Shown here one piece after another: positions 1 to 8,623 of a stretch of DNA of 64,000 bases. Numbering within the stretch: the stretch's first letter is position 1; every line of letters begins with the position of its first letter. Source of the DNA: Thioalkalivibrio sp. ALJ16 (GTDB lineage: Bacteria; Pseudomonadota; Gammaproteobacteria; Ectothiorhodospirales; Ectothiorhodospiraceae). The notes below the pieces were generated by a model that had not been told where the DNA came from, did not search any database, and saw nothing but the letters and a program-made list of their open reading frames with translations. A program made the position numbers and the translations under genes. Location: assembly GCF_000377345.1 (NCBI RefSeq), contig NZ_KB898039.1:124001-188000 (forward strand). The letters run 5' to 3'.

Positions 1-1240
1 ATTTTGCGCGATACATGGCCATGTCCGCCTCGCGCATCAGATCGTCCGGAGTGGTGCGGCCCGGGGGCTGCGGCGCATCCGACGCCTGGGCTCCCTGCTG
101 CGGACAGGTGCGGCCGTAGGGGCGCGTGGCGATGCCGATGCTGACGGTGACGTAGACATCCTGCCCGGCAATGGAGAACGGCTCGTGCAGCACGGACTGC
201 AGGCGCTCCGCCACACGCAGGGCATCCGCGGGCTCGTTCAGGCCTTCCAGCAGGATGGTGAACTCGTCGCCGCCCAGGCGTGCGAGGGTGTCGTCCGGAC
301 GCGGCGTCGACTCGCCCTGCGGGCGCGAGACGGTGTCGTTGCTGCGCAGCGCGCTCAGCAGGCGCTGGCCCACACGCACCAGCAGTTCGTCCCCGGCCGG
401 ATGTCCCAGGCTGTCGTTCACGACCTTGAAGCGGTCGATATCCACGAACAGAACCGCAAACAGGTTGAAGGGGTCGCGGGCGGCGCGGGCGATGGCGTGG
501 GTCAGACGATCATGAAACAGGCGGCGGTTCGGCAGGCCCGTCAGCTGGTCGTGCGAGGCGTTATGTAGCAGGTGCTCCTCGTGGCGGTTGCGCTCGATCA
601 CGCGACCCAGCTGCACGCCGATCTGCCACATCAGCCACAGCAGGTCGGGGTCCGTCTCGGTGGGTTTGGTGGCGAAGAACTCGAGGACGCAGGCGACCTC
701 GGAGCCGACCATCACCGGGAAGGCAAAGCCCGAGCGCAGACCGCTGGAGGTGGCCTGCGGCGCGCGCGGGAAGTTGTCGTCGTTGGCCAGATCCTCGATC
801 CAGGCCGGTTCGCCGTTGTCCAGGACCCGGCCGGGGAGGCCCTGGCCGATGGCGAAGGACATGTCCTCGGTGCACTCGCGAAACGCTGTGAACGGCTGTG
901 TGGAGGCCAGATGCCAGATGCCGGTCGGAGTCAGTTCGCTGGCGCCGCTGTGCTCGTTCTGCCGGGCCAGGTAGGCATGCCCGACCGGCCAGTCAAGGTA
1001 GCCACCGATGGCGGTCAGCGCGGCCCGCAGCACATGCGCGATGGAGTCCGACTGGTTGGCGGTGGAGGCAATGGTGTTGAGCAGCTCGATCTGCTGCTGC
1101 TTGGCGTAGATGTCCTGCAGACGGTCCTCGGCCAGCGCCTCGGCGCGTCGCCGCGCCTCGCGCTCGCGCTCCACCAGCCCCTGCAGCCGTTCCCGTTCGA
1201 CCTCCGGTGCACTGCACCGAGCATGCCGCTTCACACGCAC
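1..1240 (-). CDS. GAF-GGDEF diguanylate cyclase-type protein (C-terminus beyond left edge)
   Basis: The minus-strand frame is open from about 1276 to the window edge. Its product begins with a charged coiled coil rich in E and R, followed by a GAF domain (roughly residues 60-230) and a GGDEF domain. The GGDEF active site is intact (LGGDEFTIL, codons at 274-248), with an RPDD inhibitory-site motif five residues upstream, so c-di-GMP synthesis with product inhibition is likely. The sequence still reads as GGDEF domain (ADMAMYRAK) at base 1, so the end of this domain, and perhaps an EAL domain, lie outside. The start is uncertain: GTG at 1240 or 1234 are the first usable codons after an in-frame stop at 1279-1277, and neither has a good ribosome-binding site. 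A longer N-terminus read through a frameshift is possible. Confidence 0.75.
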   Translation of the reverse strand, partial: MRVKRHARCSAPEVERERLQGLVEREREARRRAEALAEDRLQDIYAKQQQIELLNTIASTANQSDSIAHVLRAALTAIGGYLDWPVGHAYLARQNEHSGASELTPTGIWHLASTQPFTAFRECTEDMSFAIGQGLPGRVLDNGEPAWIEDLANDDNFPRAPQATSSGLRSGFAFPVMVGSEVACVLEFFATKPTETDPDLLWLMWQIGVQLGRVIERNRHEEHLLHNASHDQLTGLPNRRLFHDRLTHAIARAARDPFNLFAVLFVDIDRFKVVNDSLGHPAGDELLVRVGQRLLSALRSNDTVSRPQGESTPRPDDTLARLGGDEFTILLEGLNEPADALRVAERLQSVLHEPFSIAGQDVYVTVSIGIATRPYGRTCPQQGAQASDAPQPPGRTTPDDLMREADMAMYRAK

Positions 1241-1451
1241 CCCCGCAGGGCGACGCGATTTCTCTCCGCTCGAGCGTCATGCATGGGCCACCCCTGGCCG
1301 TTCCCGTGTCGAATGCGTTCCCTGACATCCGGCAGGATGCCGCGCACTTCAGATAGAGACGCCGGTTCTCGGATTCCAATTCCGTGTGGATTCTAGAGAA
1401 AGCCCTGAATCGACGTACGCATTCGCGTTGGCAGCGTGCGGCGCGGGTGCG

Positions 1452-2000
1452 TCAGTCGTCGCGGTGCGTGACCCAGGGTTCGCCCATCTCCCGTTCCCAG
1501 TCTTCCTGGGTCGGGTGGTTGCGGTCGTAGCGTATCCAGGCCTCGAAGATCTCGTCCGGCCAGTGCGACTGCAGCCAGGCAATGATGGCCTCGGCATCGC
1601 GTTCGGACAGGGTGTCCTCAAAGCTCGGCATGGCCCCGCCGCGGGCCTCGGCCCCGTAGCGGATCATATCCCTGAGTTGCCAGTACGGGTGATGCCAGGT
1701 GTGGGCACTGCCGTCCAGCGGCGGGGGCGGCAGGGTGCCATCGGGATTGCGCTGACGCCAGTTTTCGGCGCCCTCGCGCTGTTCCCCGTGGCAGGCCGCG
1801 CAATGGAGCTGATACAGGCGTTCGCCGCGCTGCAGGATTTCCGGGTCGGTTGTGCGCTGGTGGTGCTCGGGTGTCCCGGGACCGCCACCGAAACCGTCGC
1901 AGCCGGTGAGTCCGGCGACTGCCAGGCCCAGGATCAGTACCAGGGCTGAGGCGTGGGCCCCGGGGGCGCGTCCGAAGCGGTGCCAGGCGTGACTGGACAT
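1452..2000 (-). CDS. Lipoprotein cytochrome c, single haem
   Basis: This 182-residue protein has an N-terminal hydrophobic segment ending in a lipobox (LTGC, Cys34), so it is probably lipid-anchored on the periplasmic face of a membrane. A single haem-binding CAACH motif lies at residues 67-71, and GGAMPSF around residue 124 supplies a likely distal methionine. This is a class I cytochrome c of the cytochrome_CBB3 type, expected to carry one electron between respiratory partners; the partners cannot be told from the sequence. Its start ATG overlaps the stop of the upstream gene (ATGA at 2000), so the two are translationally coupled. No oxidase or dehydrogenase gene is adjacent. Confidence 0.85.
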   Translation of the reverse strand: MSSHAWHRFGRAPGAHASALVLILGLAVAGLTGCDGFGGGPGTPEHHQRTTDPEILQRGERLYQLHCAACHGEQREGAENWRQRNPDGTLPPPPLDGSAHTWHHPYWQLRDMIRYGAEARGGAMPSFEDTLSERDAEAIIAWLQSHWPDEIFEAWIRYDRNHPTQEDWEREMGEPWVTHRDD

Positions 2001-2536
2001 CAGTCGCGGGCCCCCGGGTCACCCGAGTTGGCTGGATCGTCGTCGCCGCGGAAGGCATCCCGCACCGAGCCCCAGGCCTTGCGCGAGCCATCGCGGACGC
2101 CACCCCAGGCATCCCGGGCACCCTCGCGGACACCGCCCCAGGCACCGGAGGAGCGCTCGCGCATCTGGCCGGACCACTCTGCCAGGCGGTCGCGTTCCTC
2201 CACCAGTCCGTCATAGGCGCGTTCGCGGCGCTCGCGCGTGCCCTCGCTGAGGTCGTCCCAGCCTTCGCGGATGTTGTCGCCCAGACGGCCGAGTTCGCGG
2301 TCCATCGCGTCCAGGGTCTCGCGCGTGCGCGAGCGGGTGGCCTCGTCGCCATCCTCGCCTTCCTGCTGGAGTTCCTCGCGGGTCTCGGCCCAGGATTCGC
2401 GCAGTTCTTCCATCTCCGTCGCGGTGGCGTCCGCCGCGGCCGAGGCATCGTGGTCGTCTCCGTGCAGGGGGCTGGTCGCCAGCAGCAGGATGCACAGGCC
2501 GGTCAGCAGGAGAGGGCGCAGCGTGAACGCTTTCAT
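2000..2536 (-). CDS. Exported helical protein with C-terminal aromatic-glycine repeats
   Basis: The 178-residue product starts at ATG 2536, which has a clear GGAGG eight bases upstream; longer in-frame starts lack this. A signal peptide (residues 1 to about 25, ending near SPLHG) is followed by a strongly charged region that looks like one long helix or coiled coil. The last 50 residues contain three to four copies of a short unit resembling AWGGVRDGxR, which suggests an amphipathic helical repeat. I do not recognise a family. It is translationally coupled to the cytochrome c lipoprotein downstream, so a role at the cell envelope alongside it is plausible but unproven. Confidence 0.75.
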   Translation of the reverse strand: MKAFTLRPLLLTGLCILLLATSPLHGDDHDASAAADATATEMEELRESWAETREELQQEGEDGDEATRSRTRETLDAMDRELGRLGDNIREGWDDLSEGTRERRERAYDGLVEERDRLAEWSGQMRERSSGAWGGVREGARDAWGGVRDGSRKAWGSVRDAFRGDDDPANSGDPGARD

Positions 2537-2654
2537 GGTGAGGTCCTCCGGGGCCGTCGCGGGCGGCGGCCCGATATTGGGTTTTCGCCATGGTAGGACG
2601 TTTTGGACTCCGGTATGTTTCCCGCAAGACGTTTTTTGCGAGGGATGCCACGTG

Positions 2655-3077
2655 ATGGAGCGACACTGGCCGTTGCTGTGGGGGTTGCTGACGGCACTGC
2701 TGGCGGGCTGTGCCACGCAGTCTGCGGCACCGGAGAATGGGGATGTGGCGGCGGACCGGGAACCGGCCCCTACGGCCTACGAGTCGCAGGCGGTCCCGGC
2801 GCTGGGGCCTGCGGCGACGCCCGGTGCCGCGGTGCTGGAGTGGTTCGCGGCCAGCCGCTGGGCCTCCGGTCTGGCGCTGGACTACGCCGGGCTGGAGATC
2901 GATCAGCCGCGCCCGGGGCGCGCCGAGCTCCGCCTGACCGGGCTGCGCGATGACGCCGTGAGTGCCTACGAATTCCGCCTGGAGCTGGACGACACGGAGG
3001 CGGGCTGGGTGATCACCGCAGTTGAACGCCGCGCCATCTGCCGCCGCGGCCTCGGCGACAGCGGCCTCTGCCTGTAA
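2655..3077 (+). CDS. Small lipoprotein, unknown function
   Basis: This 140-residue protein starts at ATG 2655 behind an AGGGA-type ribosome-binding site. Residues 1-19 form a type II signal peptide with lipobox LLAGC (Cys19). A proline/alanine-rich linker precedes a small alpha/beta domain (about residues 55-140) with two C-terminal cysteines (ICRRG and GLCL). The domain contains alternating beta-like segments such as RAELRLTGL and YEFRLELDD. No family is recognised. It is transcribed divergently from the helical exported protein gene. Confidence 0.65.
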   Translation: MERHWPLLWGLLTALLAGCATQSAAPENGDVAADREPAPTAYESQAVPALGPAATPGAAVLEWFAASRWASGLALDYAGLEIDQPRPGRAELRLTGLRDDAVSAYEFRLELDDTEAGWVITAVERRAICRRGLGDSGLCL

Positions 3078-3116
3078 CGCCGCGCGCTCGCGGGGCCCGT
3101 GGTGATCCTTGCTCCC

Positions 3117-3242
3117 TGAAGGCGATTCACAGGAAGGCTGGAAGAAGGGAAGAACATCTGTACGGGCAAGGTGTTGATGTGACCCGCCCCCTCTATGCCA
3201 TCTTCCACTCTTCCCGTCCTCCTGTAGATCGCCCTTGACCTT
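3117..3242. repeat. Dispersed palindromic element, copy A
   Basis: About 126 bp of imperfect inverted repeat: the left end reads GGCGATTCACAGGAAG and the right end reads, in reverse complement, GGTCAAGGGCGATC followed by ACAGGAGG. The same ends and overall design recur at 46546-46707. Both copies sit just downstream of a gene stop. It encodes no protein and may be a REP-like or MITE-like sequence. Confidence 0.6.
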
Positions 3243-3269
3243 GATGCCCCCCTCGAGAGTCGCGTCTCC

Positions 3270-3932
3270 CTAGCGGCGGCGGGCGAGGGTCAGGCCGTCG
3301 CCGATGGGGGTCAGCGCGAGGTCGATGCGTTCGTCGTGGTGCAGGGCGGCGTTGAAGTCGCGGATCGCCCGGGTGTTATCGCGGCTGTCCTGCGCGTCCG
3401 CCACGCGACCATGCCACAGGGTGTTGTCGATCAGGATCAGGCCGCCCGGTCGGACCAGGCGCAGGCAGTGTTCGAAGTAGTCGGGGTAGCTGGTCTTGTC
3501 GGCATCGATAAAGGACAGGTCGAAGCGGCCGGTCTCGCCGTTCCGCTCCAGTGCCCTTAGCGAGTCTTGCGCCTCGCCCTGTTCGAGGCGGATGCGGCCG
3601 CTGACCCCGGCGCGTTCCCAGTAGCGCCGGGCCGTGGCGATCCACTGCGCGCTCCGGTCCAGGGTGACGACCTCGCCGTCTTCCGGCAGCGCCAGTGCGA
3701 TCGCCAGCGCGCTGTAGCCGGTGAAGGTGCCGATCTCAAGGTAGCGCCGCGCCCCCATGAGTCGCGCCAGCAGCGCCATGAACTGGCCCTGCTCGGGCGC
3801 GATCTGCATGTTGGCCTCGGGCAGGTTCGCGGTCTCGGCACGGAGGTCGGCAAGCACCTCGGGCTCGCGCAGCGAGTGCCCGAGCAGATAGTGGTACAGG
3901 CGATCGTCGAGTCCGATGGAACGATTGGACAT
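3270..3932 (-). CDS. SAM-dependent O-methyltransferase (Methyltransf_3 family)
   Basis: The 220-residue soluble protein has the class I Rossmann fold of the catechol/caffeoyl-CoA O-methyltransferase family. Motif I (YLEIGTFTGYSALAIA, about residues 64-80) binds S-adenosylmethionine, VTLDRS is the acidic motif II, and LSFIDADKTSY plus LIDNTLWHG match the metal- and substrate-binding segments. Length is normal for bacterial members. ATG 3932 is preferred over GTG 3935 because of the GGGAG upstream. The substrate cannot be told from sequence; most bacterial members act on catechol-like compounds. It lies 35 bases downstream of spoT on the same strand. Confidence 0.85.
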   Translation of the reverse strand: MSNRSIGLDDRLYHYLLGHSLREPEVLADLRAETANLPEANMQIAPEQGQFMALLARLMGARRYLEIGTFTGYSALAIALALPEDGEVVTLDRSAQWIATARRYWERAGVSGRIRLEQGEAQDSLRALERNGETGRFDLSFIDADKTSYPDYFEHCLRLVRPGGLILIDNTLWHGRVADAQDSRDNTRAIRDFNAALHHDERIDLALTPIGDGLTLARRR

Positions 3933-3967
3933 CACGCGCTCCCGATTGCTGGGGGTGGGTCGGCGGG

Positions 3968-6139
3968 TCAGCCACGCTGGCGCGAGATGCGCAGGACGTC
4001 GGGCAGGCGGCGCAGGCCCCGCATGATCTGGGCCAGGTGCTGGCGGTCGCGTACCGTCAGCAGGAAGGTCATCGCGGTGGAATGGCCGTCCTGCTCATTG
4101 AAGGAGATGTGCTCGATGTTGGAGCCGTGATCGGCGATGACCGCAGCCATGTCGGCCAGGGCCCCGCGCCGGTTGGCGGTGCGCGTGCGCACGGCGGCCG
4201 TGAACTGCAGCTGCGGTTCGTGTGACCACTCGAGGGCAATGGTGCGGTCGGCGCGCTCGCGGCTGTCATGCAGGACGTTGCGGCAGCTCTCGCGATGCAC
4301 CACCAGGCCACGCCCGGCGCTGAGCTGGCCGATGACCGGGTCGCCCGGGATCGGGTGGCAGCAGCGGGCATAGCTCAGCACCAGGCCCTCGGTGCCCTTG
4401 ACTGCCAGGGTCGTCGCCGTCGGCTCGGCAGTTTCGGGGCCTTCCTTGCCGACCATCTGGCGTGCCACCAGAGAAGCCATGCGGTTCCCCAGGCCGATAT
4501 CGATCAGCAGGGCGTCGAGGTCTTCCAGCTGCATCGCATCGAGCATCTGGTCCAGTCGCGCGGGGGATATCTGCGACAGGCGCGCATCCAGGGATTCCAG
4601 GGCCTTGTCCAGCAGACGCTCGCCCAGGGTGCGGGCCTCCTCCGACTGCATCGACTTCAGACAGTGGCGGATGCCAGTGCGGGCCTTGCCGGTGACCACG
4701 AAGGACAGCCATGCCGGATTGGGGCGGGCGCCGGGGGAGGTGACGATCTCCACGGTCTGCCCGCTTTGCAGGCGCGTGGAAAGCGGTGCCAGCTGGCGGT
4801 CGATCTTGGCCGCCACGCAGCGGTTGCCGACATCGGAGTGCACGGCATAGGCAAAGTCGATCGGGGTGGCGTCGCGCGGCAGTACCAGGATGTCGCCGCC
4901 CGGCGTAAAGGTGTAGACCTCGTCCGGAAACAGGTCGACCTTCACGTTTTCCAGGAATTCGATGGAGTTGCCGACGCTGTTCTGGATTTCGAGGACGTCC
5001 TTCAGCCATTCGCGCGCTCGGCTCTGGGCCGTGCGAGTGGATTCGCCCCCGGCCTTGTACTGCCAGTGGGCGGCGATCCCGCTCTCGGCGACACGATCCA
5101 TCTCGGTGGAGCGGATCTGTATTTCGATCGGGATACCCTGGGGGCCGAACAGGATGGTGTGCAGCGACTGGTAGCCGTTGGACTTCGGGATCGCGATGTA
5201 GTCCTTGAAGCGGCCCGGGACCGGCTTGTACAGGTTGTGCACCACGCCCAGCGAGCGGTAGCAGGTGTCGATGTCGTCGACGATGATGCGGATGGCGAAT
5301 ACATCGAACACCTCCTCGAACGAGTGGTGCTTGTCGCGCATCTTGCGATAGATGCTGTACAGGCTTTTTTCGCGCCCGGAGATGCGACCGACGATGCCCG
5401 CCGCCTCCATGCGCGAGCAGATGGCCTGCTCGATGTTCTTCATCGGTTCGCGCCGGTTGCCACCGGCCCGTTGCACGGCCTGCTCCAGTACCGCGGCGCG
5501 CCAGGGGTGCTTGGCGGAAAACCCGAGCTGTTCCAGCTCGCGACGGATCGCGTTCATCCCCAGGCGCTGGGCGATCGGCGCGTAGATCTCCAGGGTTTCC
5601 TTGGCGATGCGGCGGCGCTTGTCCGGGCGCATCACGCCCAGGGTGCGCATGTTGTGCAGGCGGTCGGCCAGCTTGATCAGGATCACCCGGATATCGCGGG
5701 TGATCGCCAGCATCATCTTGCGGAAGTTCTCCGCCTGCGCCTCGGCCTTTGACTGGAACTGCAGGTGGGTGAGCTTGGAGACGCCATCGACCAGCTCGGC
5801 AACCTCCTCGCCGAACTCGGCGTGGATACGATCCTTGCTGGTGGCGGTGTCCTCCATCACGTCATGCAGGATGGCGGCGCAGATCGCCTGATGGTCCATC
5901 CGCATCTCGGCCATGGTGCGGGCCACGGCCAGGGGATGATAGATATAGGGTTCGCCGGTCTTGCGGGTCTGGCCTTCGTGAGACTCCGCGCCCAGGAGAT
6001 AGGCGCGATAGACCTCCTCGACCTCGTTGGGCTCGAGATAGGCCTCGAGCTCCGAGCACAGATCGCTGATCAGAAATCGGGTCGAGTCGCCCGCTGCCGA
6101 GGAAGCGGCCCCGGGCGCGGCTGGCTGCCCAGCGGCCAT
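3968..6139 (-). CDS. spoT: Bifunctional (p)ppGpp synthetase/hydrolase SpoT
   Basis: The 723-residue protein matches the full RelA/SpoT layout: HD hydrolase domain (about residues 45-200) with an intact HDVMED metal-binding motif at 92-97, synthetase domain (about 250-360, with DDIDTCYRSLG and IPKSNGYQSLHT), TGS domain (about 405-465, DEVYTFTPGGDILVLPRDAT) and a C-terminal ACT domain (about 650-720). Intact hydrolase residues and the SpoT-like synthetase loop indicate a bifunctional enzyme that sets the stringent-response alarmone level. ATG 6139 is chosen because AGGAGAT lies eight bases upstream; the longer reading frame runs into rpoZ. The order gmk-rpoZ-spoT is the classical gammaproteobacterial operon. 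Confidence 0.96.
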   Translation of the reverse strand: MAAGQPAAPGAASSAAGDSTRFLISDLCSELEAYLEPNEVEEVYRAYLLGAESHEGQTRKTGEPYIYHPLAVARTMAEMRMDHQAICAAILHDVMEDTATSKDRIHAEFGEEVAELVDGVSKLTHLQFQSKAEAQAENFRKMMLAITRDIRVILIKLADRLHNMRTLGVMRPDKRRRIAKETLEIYAPIAQRLGMNAIRRELEQLGFSAKHPWRAAVLEQAVQRAGGNRREPMKNIEQAICSRMEAAGIVGRISGREKSLYSIYRKMRDKHHSFEEVFDVFAIRIIVDDIDTCYRSLGVVHNLYKPVPGRFKDYIAIPKSNGYQSLHTILFGPQGIPIEIQIRSTEMDRVAESGIAAHWQYKAGGESTRTAQSRAREWLKDVLEIQNSVGNSIEFLENVKVDLFPDEVYTFTPGGDILVLPRDATPIDFAYAVHSDVGNRCVAAKIDRQLAPLSTRLQSGQTVEIVTSPGARPNPAWLSFVVTGKARTGIRHCLKSMQSEEARTLGERLLDKALESLDARLSQISPARLDQMLDAMQLEDLDALLIDIGLGNRMASLVARQMVGKEGPETAEPTATTLAVKGTEGLVLSYARCCHPIPGDPVIGQLSAGRGLVVHRESCRNVLHDSRERADRTIALEWSHEPQLQFTAAVRTRTANRRGALADMAAVIADHGSNIEHISFNEQDGHSTAMTFLLTVRDRQHLAQIMRGLRRLPDVLRISRQRG

Positions 6140-6152
6140 GAAACGGGATCTC

Positions 6153-6428
6153 CTAGCGTTCGTCGGCTTCGAGCTGTTCCAGATGGCGGATGGTGCTGAA
6201 GTCCAGCATCTGGTTCTGGGGACGTTCGTCGTGTTCGTCGAACACCTCGACACCGACCACGCCGGCGGCGATTTCGCGCAGGGCGATCACCGTGGGCTTG
6301 TCGTTGTCCTCAGGGACGCGAGCCTCCTTGCCGTGGGCGATGTGGCGGGCCCGGCGGGCGGCCATCAGCACCAGCTGGAAGCGGTTTTCGACGTTTTCGA
6401 GGCAGTCCTCGACGGTGACGCGTGCCAT
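6153..6428 (-). CDS. rpoZ: RNA polymerase omega subunit
   Basis: The 91-residue product begins [10 protein letters not shown] and carries the conserved [12 protein letters not shown] segment of omega. It assists folding of the beta' subunit and assembly of RNA polymerase, and in proteobacteria forms part of a ppGpp-binding site, which fits its position between gmk and spoT. Thirteen bases separate its stop from the spoT start, indicating one transcript. Confidence 0.97.
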   Translation of the reverse strand: MARVTVEDCLENVENRFQLVLMAARRARHIAHGKEARVPEDNDKPTVIALREIAAGVVGVEVFDEHDERPQNQMLDFSTIRHLEQLEADER

Positions 6429-6489
6429 CGGATACTCCGGTCAGTAAATTCTTGAAATCCATGCGGCGTAGCCGCAGTTCACCAGCATG

Positions 6490-7140
6490 TTACGCCGACC
6501 CCGGTTCCAGCGCCAACAGGTTTCCCAGTGTGGATGCGGAACGGTGCTCCTGCTCCACGGTGCGCAGGCGGTTGCTGCGGAAGATGCAGGCCAGGTCGCG
6601 CACGGCCTGGTCGAAGTCGGCATTGACGACGGTGTAGTCGTATTCGCGGAAGTGCGTGCAGTCGGATTCGGCGTCGCGCAGGCGGCGCTGAATCACGGCT
6701 TCCTCGTCCTGGCCGCGCCCGCGCAGGCGGCGTTCCAGCTCGTCCCGCGAGGGCGGCAGGATGAAGATCGAGTGTGCGTCCGGGACGGCGGCGCGCACCT
6801 GGCGCGCGCCCTGCCAGTCGATCTCCAGGATCACGTCCACGCCGGCGTCCAGGCGCGCGTTCACGCTGGCGTGCGCGGTGCCGTAGAAGTTGTCGAACAC
6901 CTTGGCGTGTTCCAGCAGCTGACCGTCCTCGATCATGCCCAGGAAGGTCTCGGCGGAGACGAAGTGATAGTGCTGCCCGTCCACCTCGCTGGCGCGCGGC
7001 TTGCGCGTGGTGTGCGAGACCGAGACCTCGACTGCATCCACCGTTTCCAGCAGGGCGGCGACCAGGCTGGTCTTGCCGGCGCCGGAGGGGGCGGAAACGA
7101 TATAGAGCGAGCCGCGAACGGCGGGGGCAATGGCGGTCAT
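6490..7140 (-). CDS. gmk: Guanylate kinase
   Basis: The 216-residue enzyme phosphorylates GMP to GDP with ATP. The P-loop SAPSGAGKTSL lies near the N-terminus, followed by the GMP-binding segment SHTTRKPRASEVDGQHYHF and the LEIDWQGARQVR motif, all typical of bacterial Gmk. It is the first gene of the gmk-rpoZ-spoT run, linking guanine nucleotide supply to alarmone metabolism. Sixty-one bases separate it from rpoZ. Confidence 0.97.
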   Translation of the reverse strand: MTAIAPAVRGSLYIVSAPSGAGKTSLVAALLETVDAVEVSVSHTTRKPRASEVDGQHYHFVSAETFLGMIEDGQLLEHAKVFDNFYGTAHASVNARLDAGVDVILEIDWQGARQVRAAVPDAHSIFILPPSRDELERRLRGRGQDEEAVIQRRLRDAESDCTHFREYDYTVVNADFDQAVRDLACIFRSNRLRTVEQEHRSASTLGNLLALEPGSA

Positions 7141-7223
7141 GGGCGCGTCCGCAGGACCTGGGCGTGATCGGGAACCGGCGAGTTCCGGGGCGTGCCGGAG
7201 CTTCCAGAGTCAAAGAAGAAGGT

Positions 7224-7300
7224 TGGTCGGAGTGAAAGGATTCGAACCTTCGACCCCTGCCTCCCGAAGGCAGTGCTCTACCAAGCTGAGCTACACTCCG
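7224..7300 (-). tRNA. tRNA-Pro, anticodon CGG
   Basis: Read on the minus strand, 77 nt fold into a full cloverleaf: acceptor stem CGGAGTG/CACTCCG, D arm GCTC...GAGC, anticodon stem CTGCC/GGCAG closing the loop TTCGGGA, and the T loop TTCGAAT. The anticodon CGG reads the proline codon CCG. The 3' CCA is encoded (7226-7224). Its own promoter lies just upstream. Confidence 0.95.
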
Positions 7301-7313
7301 AACCGAGCCCGCT

Positions 7314-7342
7314 ATTATGCCGGGCCATTTCCGGCCTGTCCA
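7314..7342 (-). promoter_or_regulatory. Sigma-70-type promoter of tRNA-Pro
   Basis: On the minus strand TGGACA (7342-7337) is separated by 17 bases from CATAAT (7319-7314), each differing from consensus at one or two positions. The tRNA begins 13 bases after the -10 box, so the transcript has almost no leader. Confidence 0.65.
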
Positions 7343-7404
7343 TGCCTTCGGACGGAAAACCGTCGAGGGTTTCCCCGGGCCCGCGGCGGGGCACGCAGCG
7401 AACG

Positions 7405-8373
7405 TCAGTGATCGCGGCCGACCGCAAAGCGCGCGAGGTCGATCAGCGCCTGACGCTGGGGGGAGTCGGGCAGGTGCTCGATGGCCTCGATGGCGGCGGC
7501 GGTCTCGGTCTCGGCGCGAGCGCGGGTGTAGGCCAGGCCGTCGGTGGCGTGGACCACCTGCAGCACCGCGTCGACCTGCTCGCGGCCACCGTTTTCGATC
7601 GCCTGGCGCACCGTCGCCTGCTGGTCCGGGTTGCCGACGCGCAGGGCGTGGATCAGCGGCAGGGTGGGCTTGCCTTCGGCGAGGTCGTCGCCCATGCGCT
7701 TGCCGGTGACGTCGTCGCTGGAGGAGTAGTCGAGCACATCGTCGATCAGCTGGAACGCGGTGCCCAGATGCATGCCGTAGCGGGCCAGCGCCTGTTCGTC
7801 GGCCTGCGGGCGCCCGCCGAGGATCGCGCCCAGCTGGCAGGCGGCCTCGAACAGCTTGGCCGTCTTCGACTGGATCACATGCATGTAGCGGGCCTCGTCG
7901 ACATCGGCATCGTGGCAGTTCATTAGCTGCATCACCTCGCCTTCCGCGATCACGTTGGTCGCGTGCGAGAGGATCTCCATCACCCGCATCGAGCCGACCT
8001 CGACCATCATCTCGAACGCGCGCGAGTAGAGGAAGTCGCCGACCAGCACCGCGGCCTCGTTGCCGAAGATGTGGTTGGCGGTCTCGTTTCCGCGCCGCAG
8101 CTCGGAGGCATCGACCACGTCATCGTGCAGCAGGGTTGCGGTATGGATGAACTCGACCACCGCGGCGAGGGTGATCGGGTCGCGGCCCTCGACCTGGCAG
8201 GCCCGGGCCGACAGGGTGACCAGCAGGGGCCGCAGGCGCTTGCCGCCCGAATGGATGATGTAATGCCCGAGCTGATTGATCAGCACCACCGGAGAGCTGA
8301 GGCGCTCGCGGATGCACTGGTCGACGGCCTGCATGTCGTCGGCCGCCAGTTCTCGGATCGCGTCAATGGGCAT
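7405..8373 (-). CDS. ispB: Octaprenyl diphosphate synthase (trans-polyprenyl synthase)
   Basis: The 322-residue protein is a long-chain trans-isoprenyl diphosphate synthase. Both aspartate-rich motifs are present: LLHDDVVDAS (first, in the DDxxD class) and FQLIDDVLDYS (second), as are GGKRLRP and the K-T pair of the substrate pocket (IQSKTAKLFEA). It should extend farnesyl diphosphate with isopentenyl diphosphate to make the ubiquinone side chain. Length and the position next to rplU-rpmA (divergent) match ispB of gammaproteobacteria. Chain length (C40) is inferred from context only. Confidence 0.92.
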   Translation of the reverse strand: MPIDAIRELAADDMQAVDQCIRERLSSPVVLINQLGHYIIHSGGKRLRPLLVTLSARACQVEGRDPITLAAVVEFIHTATLLHDDVVDASELRRGNETANHIFGNEAAVLVGDFLYSRAFEMMVEVGSMRVMEILSHATNVIAEGEVMQLMNCHDADVDEARYMHVIQSKTAKLFEAACQLGAILGGRPQADEQALARYGMHLGTAFQLIDDVLDYSSSDDVTGKRMGDDLAEGKPTLPLIHALRVGNPDQQATVRQAIENGGREQVDAVLQVVHATDGLAYTRARAETETAAAIEAIEHLPDSPQRQALIDLARFAVGRDH

Positions 8374-8421
8374 GAGGTTGGCTAGCGCGCTCGTGAGGTG
8401 GTCGTGAGGGGCGAAGGCATG

Positions 8422-8485
8422 CTAGGGAAACGCTGGACAATGTACAAGGGAAGCACGGATCAATGTACGCGCGCGCGAGCGCTGG
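8422..8485. repeat. Two degenerate ends of the MITE-like family in tandem
   Basis: CTAG followed by GGAAACGCTGGACAATGTAC (8422-8445) and then AAGGGAAGCACGGATCAATG continuing to the GC alternation near 8475 both resemble the terminal sequence of the palindromic elements at 30309-30612 and 34089-34125. They lie in the same orientation in the ispB-rplU intergenic region. No matching opposite end is present, so these look like remnants. Confidence 0.4.
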
Positions 8486-8523
8486 GCCGCAACGCGCACC
8501 GTTGCCGTTACCCAGGACGAGCA

Positions 8524-8552
8524 TTGACCCGGACGGGAAGCGCTGCTAGCAT
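8524..8552 (+). promoter_or_regulatory. Sigma-70-type promoter of rplU-rpmA
   Basis: TTGACC (8524-8529) and TAGCAT (8547-8552) are separated by 17 bases, close to consensus spacing and sequence. The rplU start is about 70 bases downstream. Confidence 0.65.
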
Positions 8553-8623
8553 TCCCGCCCTTTCGCGAGACCAGCTTCAGTCTGGCTGGTCCACACAAGG
8601 TATCGCAACGGAGTCCCAGGGAA

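Noticed and set aside
993-1379. Minus-strand frame starting at TTG 1379 that could extend the GAF-GGDEF protein
   Set aside because: It is in a different frame from the GGDEF domain and becomes low-complexity past 1200. Only its first 20 residues look protein-like, so a frameshift is possible but not supported enough to call.
572-1949. Plus-strand open frames opposite the GGDEF and cytochrome genes
   Set aside because: They are antisense shadows of clear minus-strand genes, have no ribosome-binding site, and show no recognisable domain.
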